DNA of 64,000 bases from Aradus depressus (GCA_963662175.1 OY759215.1:50733213-50797212), one strand, 5' to 3'. Numbered from the stretch's first letter, positions 36,480 through 50,500 are shown. Program-made: numbers and translations. Notes: generated by a model not told the origin, from the sequence alone.

Positions 36480-38094
36480 AACGTTATTTGATATGATATT
36501 TTATAGCGGGAGATGGTGCCTGATACTTTCGTCAAAGTGTATCGGGAGAACCTTCCACCTAGAATCTATACATTGCATTTATGGTCTTGGCAAGGATGAA
36601 CCGTCCCCGACTCCAAACAAAGGCCCCAAAATAATATTGCAGGAATATGTGATTATTTTTTGTCTTTCTAAAACAATGGTGCCTATCACTAAACATTTTT
36701 TGTTGATGTGATATTAATATCGAAAAATATACATTTTTTCTTCAATATTGTCTGTTATTTACACAAAAAAAAGTTTTCACAATTAGACTTGTTCCGTCTA
36801 ACGAAGTTGGAATCATGATGGCGTTGTTAGAGTCAATCCACTATTCTTTATAATTTTTTACAAATATTTTTTTGTTTGAAATGCTTTGAAAGGCATTAAT
36901 GCTTTTTCAAAATAGTGTGTTTTATCAGTATTTGAGGTGTTCACCATTTCATGGTTATCCTAAATATTTGATCGTCGAAAATCTTGAGAGTAGAAGTCTC
37001 CAGGGCCGGCTATAGGGGGCGGGACAATGTTGGCAACTCGGTAGAAAATTTTGAAATTGTGACAGAATATATTTTAAAAATATACAGATACAGTAACATT
37101 TGAACCTTTTAAATTACTCTGAATAGGAAGGGAATATTTATTCGTGAATTGTAAGTTACAAATTACTTTGGGACCACGAATTTTTCACAAATACTCTTCT
37201 AGAATAAAGAGAGGACCAAACAAGCAGTTGGACGAACTATTCAAGTGAGGTAGAGAGATGTTTTATAGGTTTAGTATTTTTATTATTTGCCTTGTCGGAA
37301 AAAGGCACAAGCTGTCCCTGGGATTAAAATTTGTTGGATCAGGATAGTGGCGGGCACTTTCCACGGGAGTTGTCTGGTGAGGCCGCTGGGCTTTGGGCGA
37401 TTGTAGTTACATTATTGGCTACTAGATAGAGGAAGATAGGACATACCAGTTAGCAGGGTAAAGTGTTGCAGAAGGAGTAGATGTATAAGTAAGTTAGTGA
37501 TCCACCACATGACGAACGATTTGACATAACTTAACAAGCTCACTTGGTCCGTGTCTGAACCACTACTGACTGGAGAAGTGTGATGGAGGGGGTCCGGTCT
37601 GTCCCCGCCCCAGCCTCACCGCTCACTTCTCACTCCGGTCACCTGTTGCCCTGTTTCCAGCTGAGATGGCTAGTTCTCACTGTCTACATCCTCGGCCTCT
37701 TCTCACTCAGGGGCTACTACTTAATACCATGGCATTGCGCTTCTCCAACATTCGTAAATGGGTTGATATTTTAATTACTCCCAATTCTTTCTGAATTTGT
37801 TTGTTCCGTATAACGCAGTTCCTTCCTGAGTCGTAGCTAAAACGGGAATAAGAAATTTGTGAATGTTTTCACACCCTATTTTGCAGCAGTTTTTTAACTG
37901 ATATTTATATCATGTTGACGAAAAGATTCAACATTACTTTCACGAAGTATAGAGGATTTTATGTGTAATTGGCAGAAATCCGATGGTGAGTTTTTATCGG
38001 AATTTCAACCCTTAATTTAAAATAAAAAAACATTCCGGTTTGTGTCCCTTTAGGAGGGATCCTGGATCGGGGCTCCACTCAAAAACTCAAATAA
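36480..38094. other. Upstream of the Tudor exons, no exon recognised
   Basis: A GC-richer stretch at about 37,350-37,740 holds a 64-codon frame with no recognisable domain. RING and B-box exons of the Tudor gene were looked for here and not found. Confidence 0.35.
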
Positions 38095-38235
38095 CTGCCG
38101 ATGTAATGAATGTATCGACGCGAATTTTAATATAGGATTCAAAAGCTGATTGATTTTTTAGTCCAAACGGTCGATTGATGGGAGAGCGAAACAAATTCGC
38201 TCTGGGGATGTACATTATCGGAGATTCACCATTTC
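38095..38235 (+). repeat. Modular ~125-bp repeat family, fragment
   Basis: Contains 'gccgatgtaatgaatgtatcgacgcga', 'ggattcaaaagctgattgattttttagtccaaacggtcg' and 'ctctggggatgtacattatcggagattcacc'. Confidence 0.55.
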
Positions 38236-38383
38236 TTTTTTCATTGAACTAAATTAAGGTTAATGATCACTGACAAACAGTTGTTGCTGTATTTAAAATT
38301 TTCTCCCAATAAACACTACATAATTTTCGACAATGATACACTATTTTCACCTGTATAATATTTATTTAATTTTTTTGTTGCAG

Positions 38384-38578
38384 GCTGCGGAGAAGCTGCT
38401 GAAAGAAGGCCGGGACCACTCGAGTGTGGTGGATGCCGAAGATAAGATAAAAGATCACTTTACCACCCTACATGGCAAGCTGATTCTTCTGCAGAACACT
38501 TTCATGCAGAACCTTCACCACTCCAATCCGACTTTACAACTTGAAGAAGTCATCAAAACAGTGACCAGCCAAGTTCAC
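38384..38578 (+). CDS. Tudor gene exon 1 (of those visible): coiled coil
   Basis: Acceptor TTTTTGTTGCAG, donor CAC|GTAAGT, phase 0 at both ends. 65 codons: AAEKLLKEGRDHSS, DAEDKIKDHFTTLHGKL, LLQNTFMQNL, EEVIKTVTSQVH. Helical and heptad-like, as in the BBC coiled coil following B-boxes in TRIM/RNF17 proteins. Confidence 0.9.
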
Positions 38579-41500
38579 GTAAGTACCAATTAAGTCGTAC
38601 AAATGGTCTGTTCAGCTGTTGCCAGGTAGCGACAGGATCTCAAACCCCTTGTGGACAGTTATCTCCAGTTATTAGCTAAACTAAGTTTAGTATACAAATA
38701 AAACAAACTACTTAATTATTGTCTATTCCACAAACATTAGGTCTCAAGATGTTTATTGAGCTTTGTTGTGTGAGTTTCTTTTTAACATATTATACATTTT
38801 CTTTTTCTTTTGTTGACATTTAATGAGGGTTTCGAAACTTCAAGGAAAATACGACTAAATAAACTTTAACTAAATGTGAAAAAAACAATAAAATAAAAAC
38901 ACCTTTATTTGGATCAGCCAAAAAGGGCTAATACACTAGCGTGAAAACGTACACATATTGTCAAAGAAGGTTTATATCTCCGAAATGAATAGATAAAATA
39001 CAAGTTAGTTACTGTGACATGCCCGGGCTTTAACTACGAGGTCATAGCCTACTAAAGGACAGCCCGACTCTACTATGGTAGTCCTAAATTTTTATTCACC
39101 TAGGAATCTTTAACGAGTTCCTGACATCGTACAGGCTCAGGACCATCGTTTAACGTCCCGTTCGAAGGACGACGTGCTCAAGGTTTTTTTTACCTCTCAG
39201 ATCAAGAAACTAAGGTCCTCAACCGGCCTTCGAACCCGCAATCTTGAGCTTAGTAGGCTTACACGCTGAGCTACCGGCGCCCTAGTTTTAAGTTATACTT
39301 GTTTCATCGGTTGTATAGTATCGTTAAGAATAAATAATTATTATTTCTGTATTTTATTATATTCTGAACAATTTTTTCGTTGAAAATTAAAAAGTGTATG
39401 GCGAGTTTTCGCTTTATTGTGCTTACTTTCATTCGAAATATCTTATAAACTATAGAAGATATTTATAAACATTAAGCGACAAAAATGTTCATTAGGTAAT
39501 CCAGTTAGTGTACCTACTAATTGAAGTTAACTATTATGACTTTTTTTCCTGATATATCAGGAAAACATTGAATAAATTATAAATATGACAACTTGACTCA
39601 AAATATTTATTTATAAGGATTGGGACTTCCTTCTGAACATACCAAAATTTAATTTTATAGGAAAATGTGATAATTTGGATATCACTAATTATTTATTATT
39701 AAGAGTTATTATTTATCATAGAATCAATTATTGGACAGACATCCAATTGAGGTTACATACAGCCAACCTCTTTGCCAACGTCAACAGTTATACATTATCT
39801 ATACGAGTATACACCCCCCACCTCTCTGGGCGGCACCAGTATTTTTTAATCCGTTCAAGTTAGCTTGTTTATTTGAAAATGACTCCGTCGTGGAAAATGT
39901 TTCGTTTTTAAGTTTTATATTGCTTGTTTCTGGAAAACTAAAGGCGCTAAGTTCAAACATTAAGTGAGTAGCCATATGAAAGCCTTACGAAGATATATTA
40001 TTGGATTTCGGGTCGTGTTCTTAACTATCGAATTACAGTACTTTTCAATTTAGCGTAGCCCTTAAATGTTTTGGGATATCGTACTTTTATCTTTAATGGT
40101 ACCTAAAAGCTACCTATTTTCATGTCAAATTTGAGCTTTTAGATGCATTGGAAGTATGAATAATTTCGAGAATGACATAGGAGTTATTATTTATCAATTA
40201 TCATAGAATCAATTATTGGACAGACATCTAAAGAAGGAAATTGAGGTTCCGAGTTACATCCAGCCAACCTCTCTCCCAACGTCATCAGTTCTACATTATC
40301 TATATATACCCCCACGTCTCTGGGTGGCATCAGTTTTAGTAACAAGTTAGCTTGTCTTACTTCATGTAAAGTATCTTCTAGTGTATTCTAATTGGAAAAT
40401 AAAAGTTTTTAAAAAAGCCAACCTCGAATTTGTTTACTTAACTCATCTCTTAGTATATACAAAAGTTACGGATTCTAAATAGTAATTTCTTTGCACCAAA
40501 CCTGATACGGAAGTATCCCCCTCTGATGTATCCTATCTTAGCATCTTTTCAGTATAAAATGTTGTTTCCCCCTGAAACATGTTTTAAAGGCGTTTCTATG
40601 AAGGCCGTTTTGCCGCTGAGCTGGGAAGGAACTAACTAAATAGAGACAGAACTCAGAATTGGAGAAGTGTATTCACAATAACTCCTTGAATTATAAGAAT
40701 CGACAGATAGGGTTCGGGGTCGTTACATTTTCAGAATTTCACTCAGTATGGTTACATTTCCTATCCTTGGCCACTCCCATCTCACATCTAGGACCTGAGG
40801 ATCCAAAAATATTTATTTTGGTGGTTTGTTTAACAGATGACTGAGACCCTTCTAAATACAACCAAAGTTCTGTTGAGTGATGAGAAACTTCAGACCAGTA
40901 TCAACTTCGTTGCTGTTATTAAAAATCTTCAGGAGAAACTCGACCTCCCCTGCTACTTCCATGAAGACAAAAATATTGACAAGCCTAGGTATGTATTTAT
41001 ATGTAAGATATTTGCAAGATCTAATTCTATATTAAAAATTCCTATAACTTATTATGTTACGGATTTTCGTAAGGCTAATAGAAGAGTGTTGACTAGGGTG
41101 TCCGCTAATTTTAAAAAGTTCGTTTTTTTGAGGTCCCTGCTCAAAATCGTGTGTAGTTTGGGGGAAAACAATTGTGTGAATTTTTTTCAGAATTTTTTAA
41201 TTGAATTAAAAGATTCCTGTTAGAGGTTAAAGTTTAACATGCGGTTTAAATGGGGATTTGAAGTTGTTTTAATATTTTCAGCGTAGTTCCCGGTATTTAA
41301 ATAGAAAAAATCTGAAAATATGTGCATTTGAGTTTTGAAGGTTGCTGATTTCGAATTTCATGTCAAAAATGCATTTCCTTAAGTTGTAGTTGTCAAAAAA
41401 CCTATATAAAGAGACGTAAATTATCACTTTTATGAAATAATAATCAAATATATCAATTTATAGGTTTTTAAAGTCTCTAAACTCAAATTCTATGTCAAAT

Positions 41501-44500
41501 TCAACATTCAACAATTGGGGGCCATGGTGGCCGTGCGGGCTAGAGCGTAGGGCTTTGGTCGCATGGTCTCACCATGGTTTGCGGGTTCGAATCCCGTCCG
41601 GGAGTGAGTTTTATTTCGTAGATAGAACTCCCTCCCGGGGCCATGGATGTCTTTAAATAATTATACATAACACATTGACATGGCTAATATGCACCGTTCA
41701 TAAAGCCAAAAAGAAAAAAAAAAAAAAAAAAAAAAAAAAAAACATTCCACAATTACAGCTGTATGACACTGTTATGAATTTGTCCAAATTTACAGATGTA
41801 AAAAACTAATTATTATTTATTATAGGTTAGGTTAGGTTTTATGACTCATGCCCGGGCTTTAACTACGAGGTCATATCGCCTACTACCAGAGCGCTCTTTC
41901 GTCACTCTGGTGGACATGAGCCCGACTCTATTGTGGGAGTCCTAAATTTTGCCTACCCTAAATTTTTATTCATCTAGGGTAGGGGTCTTTAACGAGTACC
42001 TGACATCGTACAGGCTCGGGACCATCGCTTAACGTCCCATCCGAAGGACGGCGTGCTTAAGTTTATTTTACCTCCCAGATAAAATAAACTAAGGGCCTCG
42101 GTCGGGCTACGAACCCACGACCTTGAGCTCAGAAGTCAAGCACGCATACCACTGAGCTACCGGCGCCCTCTTATTTATTATATTATTAATAATTACTTAA
42201 TCGATACTAATTTATTGATTTATCAATTAAATTATTATACAATAATTAATTAATTCATAAACCAATTAATTAATTTATCATTTCATAAAAGTGATAATTT
42301 ACGTCTTTTTATATAGGTTTTTGGACAACTACAACAGGCAAAAAGTTTTGACATGAAATTCGAAATCAGCAACCTTCAAAACCCAAATGCACATATTTTC
42401 AGATTTTTTTTCTATTCAAATACCGGGAACTACGCTGAAAATATTAAAACAACTTCAAATCCCCATTTAAACCGCATGTTAAACTTTAACCTCTTACAGA
42501 AACCTTTTAATTCAATTGAAAAATTCACACAATTTTTTTCCCCCAAACTACACACGATTTTGAGCAGGACCTCAAAAAAACGAACTTTTTAAAATTAGCG
42601 GACACCCTAGTGTTGACATATAATGTAGCTTCATCTATACTACTTATATCTGGTGAAGTTATGCAGCTCAAATGAATGTATGTTCTTTGCCTATCTAGCG
42701 TCGAATGGAAGGATATTCCAACCCTTTTCTTCAGCCATAATTGCCGAATGAAACGAGGTCTATACTTTGAGATTGGAGTCTGCCGACACTCATCTATATG
42801 TACATATGTTCGTCCTGTGCTCGTAAAAATCGTCGAATCTCCTTCATTTTCGTTCCATATATTATCGTAACATAACTGTATCGTTTTTCGTGGCTGTACG
42901 ACAGACAGATGGAAATAATCTGAAATTATTATTACGTTGCTCTTTCCCGGGTAAAAAGAATAGAAAATCTTATTTTTTAATCGAATTTTGATTTTCACCA
43001 CCTCAGTGCAATTAAGGAATTCAAAATTCTAAAACAGAAAATGGAGGAGGTAAATAGATTACAGACGAAGAACCTATAAACTGTTGAAAAGCCATTTTCA
43101 AAAGGTATGAAACCCATGAAATCACCTTGGTTCGAGATGGGAGCGAGGTCACTGATCTACGAATCAACTAGTAAGTTTAATACACCTCGATTAATTTTGG
43201 TATTTATTATTTATCCTTAACTTTGGCCTATTTGCTTCATTCATGAGGTCGAGAGAGAAAGAAACTAAGCAGTATGCAAAATCATAGGTCACCGTCTCTA
43301 CAATAAATCAGGGTGGCTTTGTATATATCGTATATATATTATTTAGAAGTTATAGACTTACATTCTAGCAATAATGAAATAAGATTATAAAAAAAGTTTT
43401 CTGTTTCCAATGCACGAAGCACTCTACAAAAGAAGAAAAATAATACATTTTAAGTTCATCATAAACTGTCCTGGTAAAGGCGAGGTTTTAGCCTCCTCTT
43501 TTGGGTTGATTGTCCCAATTGGTAAAATTCTGAATGTATAAAAATGTAGTGTGTATTCTTCGATGAATGAAAATGTTGGCCCCCGTTTCGGCAGCATTAA
43601 GCTTCAGTTTCCATCCGTTGAATCAATACACCACGACTTCCACACATGGTTGAAGGATATCCACGGCTGAAGACAGGTCATGGTGTTGTCATATTAGCAA
43701 GGTAACATCAGCGTAAGTAGCCAACAGCACTAGGGAGGATGAGGCATGTCATGACAATAAAGGTTAAACAGAATAGGACTAAGTATAAGAAGCACCCTGG
43801 GGAACCCGCTTGAATCTGCTTCTTCTCACTGATGTTGAAGTTGATTCGATATTATAAATCATGTGACATTTAGGTAGAGCTTTATGCAGTCTATTCAATA
43901 TTTATTTTTTTAAATACATTTAGAGAAGAAATATTATCTCATTGGTTTGCCTTTGTCCTCAGGTTTATTATTGATGAAGAATTTGTGAAGACGTTGGATA
44001 CTCATTGCGAGTTAGTCATTTCGCCTTCCTCCAAATACAGACTGATCAAAGTGGATGAACTACCAGAAGACTACGAAATAACGCCGATTAAGGAAATCTC
44101 CAAGGATGAAATTTCTCAATTGATCTTGCGCTCTTCAGGTAAATTTATAAGTTAGTTCCTGTAAAATCTGCACACATAGTTGTTGTTCTTAGAATTAATT
44201 TCAACCAAAATTGTGTTCCAAGAAAGCCAAAATAGAGAAATATAGCCTTCTATTGCAAAACTGCTGAATTTTCTTATTCTCTTAATGGGGCAACTCACTT
44301 TGCTAGAACTTCGGAATCTGTGATTTAGTTATATTTGAGTACTATGCAACATTGTACGTTTTTCATCTTAATATGAATGTGGTAACTCAGCACCTTTCAG
44401 TCGAGGACCTGACAACAGTTTACCGTTATTTAAATTATTTTGTAGAAAAATGTCATTTTTAACATAAATTTGATTGGTTAAATTGGTTGATCAGTATGAA

Positions 44501-47500
44501 ACAACCGAGAAACAAAACGGGAAACTTCGTTTTTATATTGCAGAATTGTTGTGTTTTGTATATAAACGATGAATCTTCCCAACATGAAGACATTCTCTCT
44601 GAATCTGCTCGATGACCGAGGCTCTTAGGTTTATTTAACTGGAAAGTAAAAAATAAACCTTGAACACGCCGTCCTTCGGATGAGACGTTAAGCGATGATC
44701 CCGAGTCTGTGCAATGTCAGGTTTCGTTGAAGACCCCCACCCTAAATAGGCAAAATGTAGGACTTGTTGGGCTCATGTCCACCAGAGCTGTTAGTAGACG
44801 ATATGATCGGCATCAGACAAAAACAAACAAACATTCCCTTCATTTAAATTATATCAATTTTTATAAAATATTTTACCGAACATGAACTGATTCTTTATCT
44901 AGGAGTATAAATGGACGAGGATTGGCAAGGAGAATTCATCACATAAAACCTGGATATTATTTTCTTGGTTAGTTTAACTTGAGATGAATCTTGGAGAGGA
45001 TGGATGATCCTTCAAGGTGAAACCACACCCTCCTCCCGATCATTCAACTCTTCCCCCGAGGAATAAAAAAAATTCTTGAATTGCAATATATATTTTATTT
45101 TTTCCAGTTTGAACTTAAATGTTTTAACAAAATGAACTATATTTACTAGTCGCACTTTCACTTTGTTAATATACTATTTACAACCGGTTTTGCATGTTGT
45201 GCCATTAAATTCTCTATTGGTTAGTTCATTCCATTTATTTGTTTTACTTCCTCTGTACAGATGTATGTTTATTTTTCTTGTTTTTCTCGACCCCAAGGTG
45301 CCATAATATAGAATTATTTTATGTGACCCGGCCTTATGGTTTTATTCCGTTATTTAATCTTGTCGCTGGGGAATGGCCGATAGTTACATCTCGATTGAAG
45401 TTAGCTCTTCTAGTACTAATTGATTATTGACTTATAAATGAATGATTACATATTCTTTTGATGTTTATTGATGATTTTGTCAAAATGTACCAATTTAATA
45501 TGTGTATGCATTTATTTCAGACGTAGCAAGTTCGTGCGGAGCTCTGAGTGACACTGACAGAGCTTCTAGTCCCAGCTCGATCAGAAGTGCTGGGTCTTCC
45601 ATCTCAATGTCCTCCCGTAACAAATCTATTTCTGGCGATATTGTACTCTCCTACCCCACAGAGCTGCCTGTCGGTGAGTTATGTCAAAGCATTGCAAGTG
45701 TCCCTTCTCTCAGAAAACAGACCGTTCTCAGCCGATTGTGGTGTCGGCCAGAACCAACACGAGTGCTTTCTGATGTCAACACTTTTGCCTTCAATTTGGC
45801 CGATTCTGGTTCTTACTTGTAATTTTGTAACGTGCGTGAATGCAACTTACATATCGATACAGTAGTTCAGAAGTTGGACAACTCACAAAAACTCATTTTT
45901 GAGTTATCATTTTCTCATACAAGTTTTCACACTCTTTCATATTCTGAACTCGGATGTGAAAATACAAAATTGAGGGCTTAAAATGTACATAACCTTATAG
46001 TTATAGAATTTTCATTTTTTCCCAAATGTTTAGTTTCAGAAACAGAAACCTTAATTTGAAATGTGTTAGTACTGATCTATGAATTTGATGTTGTTTCATA
46101 AATGTAGTTGCATTCCTATAATATGAAACGAAAGTTCAGAAGCTACTTATTAAAAAGCGAACGAAACTTTCAAATGCGTTTTCTCAAAAATCAGTAATTC
46201 TGAGATGTCCCACTTCTGAACCACTGTATCGAAATATATGTTGCACAAATTCACGGACATTTTATTTTCATCTACAAAGTAATTTCTCTTGAATTCTAAG
46301 AAATAAAAGGGTGCGTTTCCCTCCCTTTAACTAAAGGAAAAAGTGAGGCATACAACTGTCAAAACATTTGGTAAAAATATGAACATTTATAGTGAGCGAG
46401 CTTTTTTTTTTTGCAATCTTACGAGAAGAGAAATGTGGAAAAAAGTTTCATTTTCCTAGAAGGTTCCCGGCATTGCCCAGAAGTAACAAAGAAATGAAAA
46501 ACAATTTTTTTTTAAAGGAATTTAACATTTTTTCCACTTTATATGTGTAATATCAATGTTCATTGGTCATTGTCTTCGTTTTCATTTTCTTCATCTTTTA
46601 TTGATCTTTGGCTATTCTGTCACAATAATCTCCTCATAAAGGAACTTATTTATTTTTATTTTTTTGCCCTCCAGTATTCACAATGTATAATATTGCCACA
46701 TTTTCCGCGACACTCAATTACTTTCTTTTTAACATACTAGTTCTTGTGAACCACGTAACAAGAAGAGACTGAAATCCAAATGATCCACCACCCACTAGGG
46801 AGGGGAGGGAGTTATGGGAGAGAGATTCCATGGAATTGAGGACTAATAGCGAACTCCCCATTGTAAACAGTTCTTACTAGTACATATAGTACTGCTCTTC
46901 TGGACTGTCATTCTTTCTACCTTAACCAATCATGCAACATTCTTTTCGTAAGGAAAACTCAAACATAAGCCAAAACCTCTATTTTTTCATTATTTAGGAT
47001 TTAGGAGGCCATTATTTATTAAGTGCCTGAAACTCTCTATTTTCGACTCCTAATATTTTTCTTTTTCTTGGATGTATTAGTTATATTTTCTGTAGTAGCA
47101 AATATTAAAATAAATAACTATTATTGTATTATATATTATATCTTATTCAATTCCTTATAGTAAGAGTTAGATACTATGACTCATGCTCAGGCTTTAACTA
47201 CAAGGTCATATCGCCTACTACCAGAGCGCTCTTTGATCGTTCTGGTGGATATGAGCCCGACTCTACTGTGGGAGTCCTAAATTTTTTCTATCCAGGTTCA
47301 TTCACCTTGGGTTAGGGATGTGTAACGAGTATTTGACATTGTACAGGCTTAACGTCCCATTCGAAGGACAGTGTATAGATTATATCCACTGAAGCTTCCA
47401 GTTGAATCGATTACTTTCAAAACTTGACATGTTCATTATTTTTTAAATTAGTTTTTATAAAATTTTGAATTTTTTTTTTTATATATGAGTTCTAAAAATA

Positions 47501-50500
47501 CATTAGAATGAATTTACTACAATTTCTTGCTTTAAAATTACATAATTTTAAATTATTTTTCATATTCACGTGCATGCCATATAATGAGTTGTTTTTTTTA
47601 CAGCTGGTGAAGAATTTATAAATCTGAACGTGTTTCATTTTGAATGTAAACGATTCAATTATGAATCCTATCGCGGGTTCGAAACCCGGCCGAGGCCCTG
47701 AGGTTTTTTTTTTATCTGAGAGGTGAAAAAACCTTAAGCACGCCGCTTTTCAGATAGGAAGTTAAGCAATGGCCCCGACTCTGTATGATGTCACGTACTC
47801 GTTAAAGACCTCTACGTAAAACATTTAGGGTAGATAACATTTAGGACTCCCCAGTGTATTCGGGCTCTTGTCCAACAGAGCAACGAAAAAGCCCTGTAGT
47901 AGTAGGCGATATGACCTCATAGTTGAAGTGTCATGAATCAAAATAACTTATTATGAACCCACTAATTTCAATATTGATATTCATTTTATTATATTTGTGA
48001 GTCACTGATCCATGGATCTACTAGTTTTATGACTCATTTTGACTAATATAAACCTTGTAAAATATATTTTTGAAGAAATGTCTATCTGTCCTTATTTTAT
48101 GATTTGTGTTTTAGGTTGTTATATTAGGGCAAAAATAAGTCATTTAATATCACCTTCGGATTTTTACGTTCAAAGAGAAAACGCAGCAAAAAAATTGAAC
48201 GACTTCCAGGCTAGTTTAAGAAGGGCTGCTATTTATTCCAACAAAACTCCTAATTCTATCGAAAAAGGTAAAGTGCATTTATTTTATGTATGTTTCAAAG
48301 TATTTAAGTTCTATGATAAAATGCAGATTTCACATTGAAATTAATTGGGGGTAATTGACAGCCTTGTTGAAGACAGAGCAAAATGTATTGATGTAGGGAT
48401 TGTAAATTATATGTGGGGTGGTTAAGTTGCAATGCGCACCACAGCCTTAGGGCTTATTGTGCTAGTAAAGGACTCCCATATCTTCAGATAGCCTCAAGAA
48501 CTGTCTTACTAGTTCTTTAGATACCATCTCCATGGGCTCTACCGTCCCAACGCTTATATGCAGGTTGCATTCGAATATAACATGATAGGCTGCTTCCTCC
48601 TATTCCAGCAGTCTTCTGTAGAGGATTTCTTGTCGAATCCCAATTTTTTGTTGATGTTTATTGAATTGGCAATGTATGAGGAGTCCAGGCACATTCTGCG
48701 ACACAGAGCATGTGTCTATTATGTATGATTAACTATATACTTTTTTAAATGTATATATTCTCACTGAAAATATGTAATGGTTATGTGTTTTTTAATTTTC
48801 TTAGGTAAAATATATCTTGTTCTTTATGATGCTGACCATAAGTGGTACCGAGGTCGGATTGTGGATGTCTCAGAAGATGGCAAATTTTTTAACGTTCACT
48901 ATGTGGACTATGGCAACAGTGAAACGGTCACCAGAGATAAGTAAGTATTTTCAAGAATTATAAACTCGACGATACATTAGGCTGGATAACGCACTTTTCC
49001 GTTATCATCGTGTAGGGATTTTTGCCGTATTCGACGTTTTGTCAGTGTTGCTTAGTTGGACCCGCTCCACCCTTTTCCATTTTTCCAGTCACCGACACTG
49101 ATGAAAAATTATGATAATAGTCGAATACACATAATTTTAGACTATTATGTATAACTATCCAGTCCTCTTAATTCCACCTATTACTTTAAAAAATAATTAT
49201 GATGGGTTTGTAATCTGGCCGAGGCCCTTAGGTTTTAATCTGGGAAGTGAAAAAACCTTGATCACCCCTTCGGATGGGAGGTAAAAAGCGATAGTCCCGA
49301 GGTCAGATACTCGCTAAAGACCCCTACCCTACAAGAAAAACAATTTAGGACTCTCCTGTAGACTCGGACTCATGTCCACCAGAACGACAAAAGTACGCGA
49401 TATGTCCTCGTAGTTAAATCCTGAGCATGTCACAATAACTAGCTAACTAATTATGTTGATACAAGATTGCATTAATTTTTTGTATCCAACATTTTCATAG
49501 TGAGTTCAATCTATAAACTAGTATGTTTTAGTTAATCCAGTTGTTTCTCTCTCTCTCTCTCTCTTTTTTTCTATTTTGCTTAGTACTATTTTATTATTGT
49601 ATTTATTTGGTGCAGCAGATTAAAAATGAAAAATGTCAGGGAGATATCTGGGAATAAGAAAGTCATGTCTGTAAATTCTTAACTCAGTGCTTTCATTTAA
49701 ATTGAATTTCCCTCTTTCTAAAATCCTGAAAGAGCTAGGGGCAGCCTTCAAGGCTAACGCTATCATGGGAATTTATATAATCAGCCAAACTCTGTATTGA
49801 ATTGATTGAACCGAAATTTCTATTTAGTTTTTAATTTTTAAATGATGGTCATATTTAGATGGAAAGTAGACTAGGTATTTTATTATTATTATTTTTTTTT
49901 CAGGCTTCGTACAATCCCCAGGAATTGTCTGAGTATGCCAATGTTATCATACAGATGCAAGCTAGCCAACTGTGTTCCTCGCAATGGAACTCAATGGGAC
50001 GTCCAGGCCATCGCCCTTATGACTCAGATTATTGAAAAGTACTTTGTTTTTTGTCTTCTACAATTAATTATTAAATAATTCGCGTATATATTTATATATT
50101 ATAACTTTAGTTGAGAATACAAGCTGTAATTATATTTCCTATTCTTCAAATAAACTGCTACATAATAATTAACAAAATGATAGGTAGAAAAAGATGCATA
50201 TAAATTCAAATTCTCTTCATAATATGATCGGAGAACTATGGAAAACTCATATTAAAAATCAAAATAATTAAAGCTTCTACAAATATCTCGTCATTTTACT
50301 GCTTACACTTCATGAGATTAGGGAGTTCATGAGATCGCAGAAGAAGTCCTGAACCTGCATCTACTGCGAGAAGAGGAGAAAGACGATCCTGACTTGTGAG
50401 CGACCTGCCAGTTCAGCCATATCCGAAGGTAAACAGGACTACGTTCTGCGCTTAACAGCTTCACCGGGCAAATTAGGACCATGAAATCTGTCTAGGACAG

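Larger units (their letters stand above)
41094..42609. mobile_element. hAT-type MITE with two nested SINEs
   Basis: Long terminal inverted repeats: the left arm starts TAGGGTGTCCGCTAATTTT, and the right arm ends with its exact reverse complement (AAAATTAGCGGACACCCTA). The arms stay complementary for about 350 bp (41,094-about 41,445 and about 42,275-42,609). It is flanked by the 8-bp direct repeat GTGTTGAC (41,086-41,093 and 42,610-42,617). An 8-bp duplication and YARNG-type ends are hAT hallmarks. No transposase is present. The interior holds a SINE-2 (41,517-41,742) and a SINE-1 (41,825-42,170) inserted later. It lies in the intron between exons 2 and 3 of the Tudor gene. Confidence 0.9.

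Noticed and set aside
37580..37774. RING or B-box exon of the Tudor gene
   Set aside because: GC-richer with an open frame, but it has no zinc-ligand pattern in any frame and no consistent acceptor/donor pair.
41080..41223. Extended open frame running on from Tudor exon 2
   Set aside because: The frame passes a good donor at 40,989 and continues into the inverted repeat of the hAT MITE. Splicing to 43,963 restores a conserved frame.
41517..41605. tRNA-Ser gene
   Set aside because: Head of SINE-2. A second copy with the same body and poly(A) end lies at 36,264-36,478.
42525..43001. 158-codon minus-strand frame
   Set aside because: One end is the arm of the MITE and the rest has no recognisable domain. 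No splice or start context supports a gene.
47604..47640. Constitutive exon of the Tudor gene after the 47,603 acceptor
   Set aside because: Exon 4 joins exon 5 (48,115) directly in phase and gives a proper Tudor opening strand. The only nearby donor-like GT (after AAC) ends in phase 0, which exon 5 does not accept. Kept only as an alternative-exon idea.
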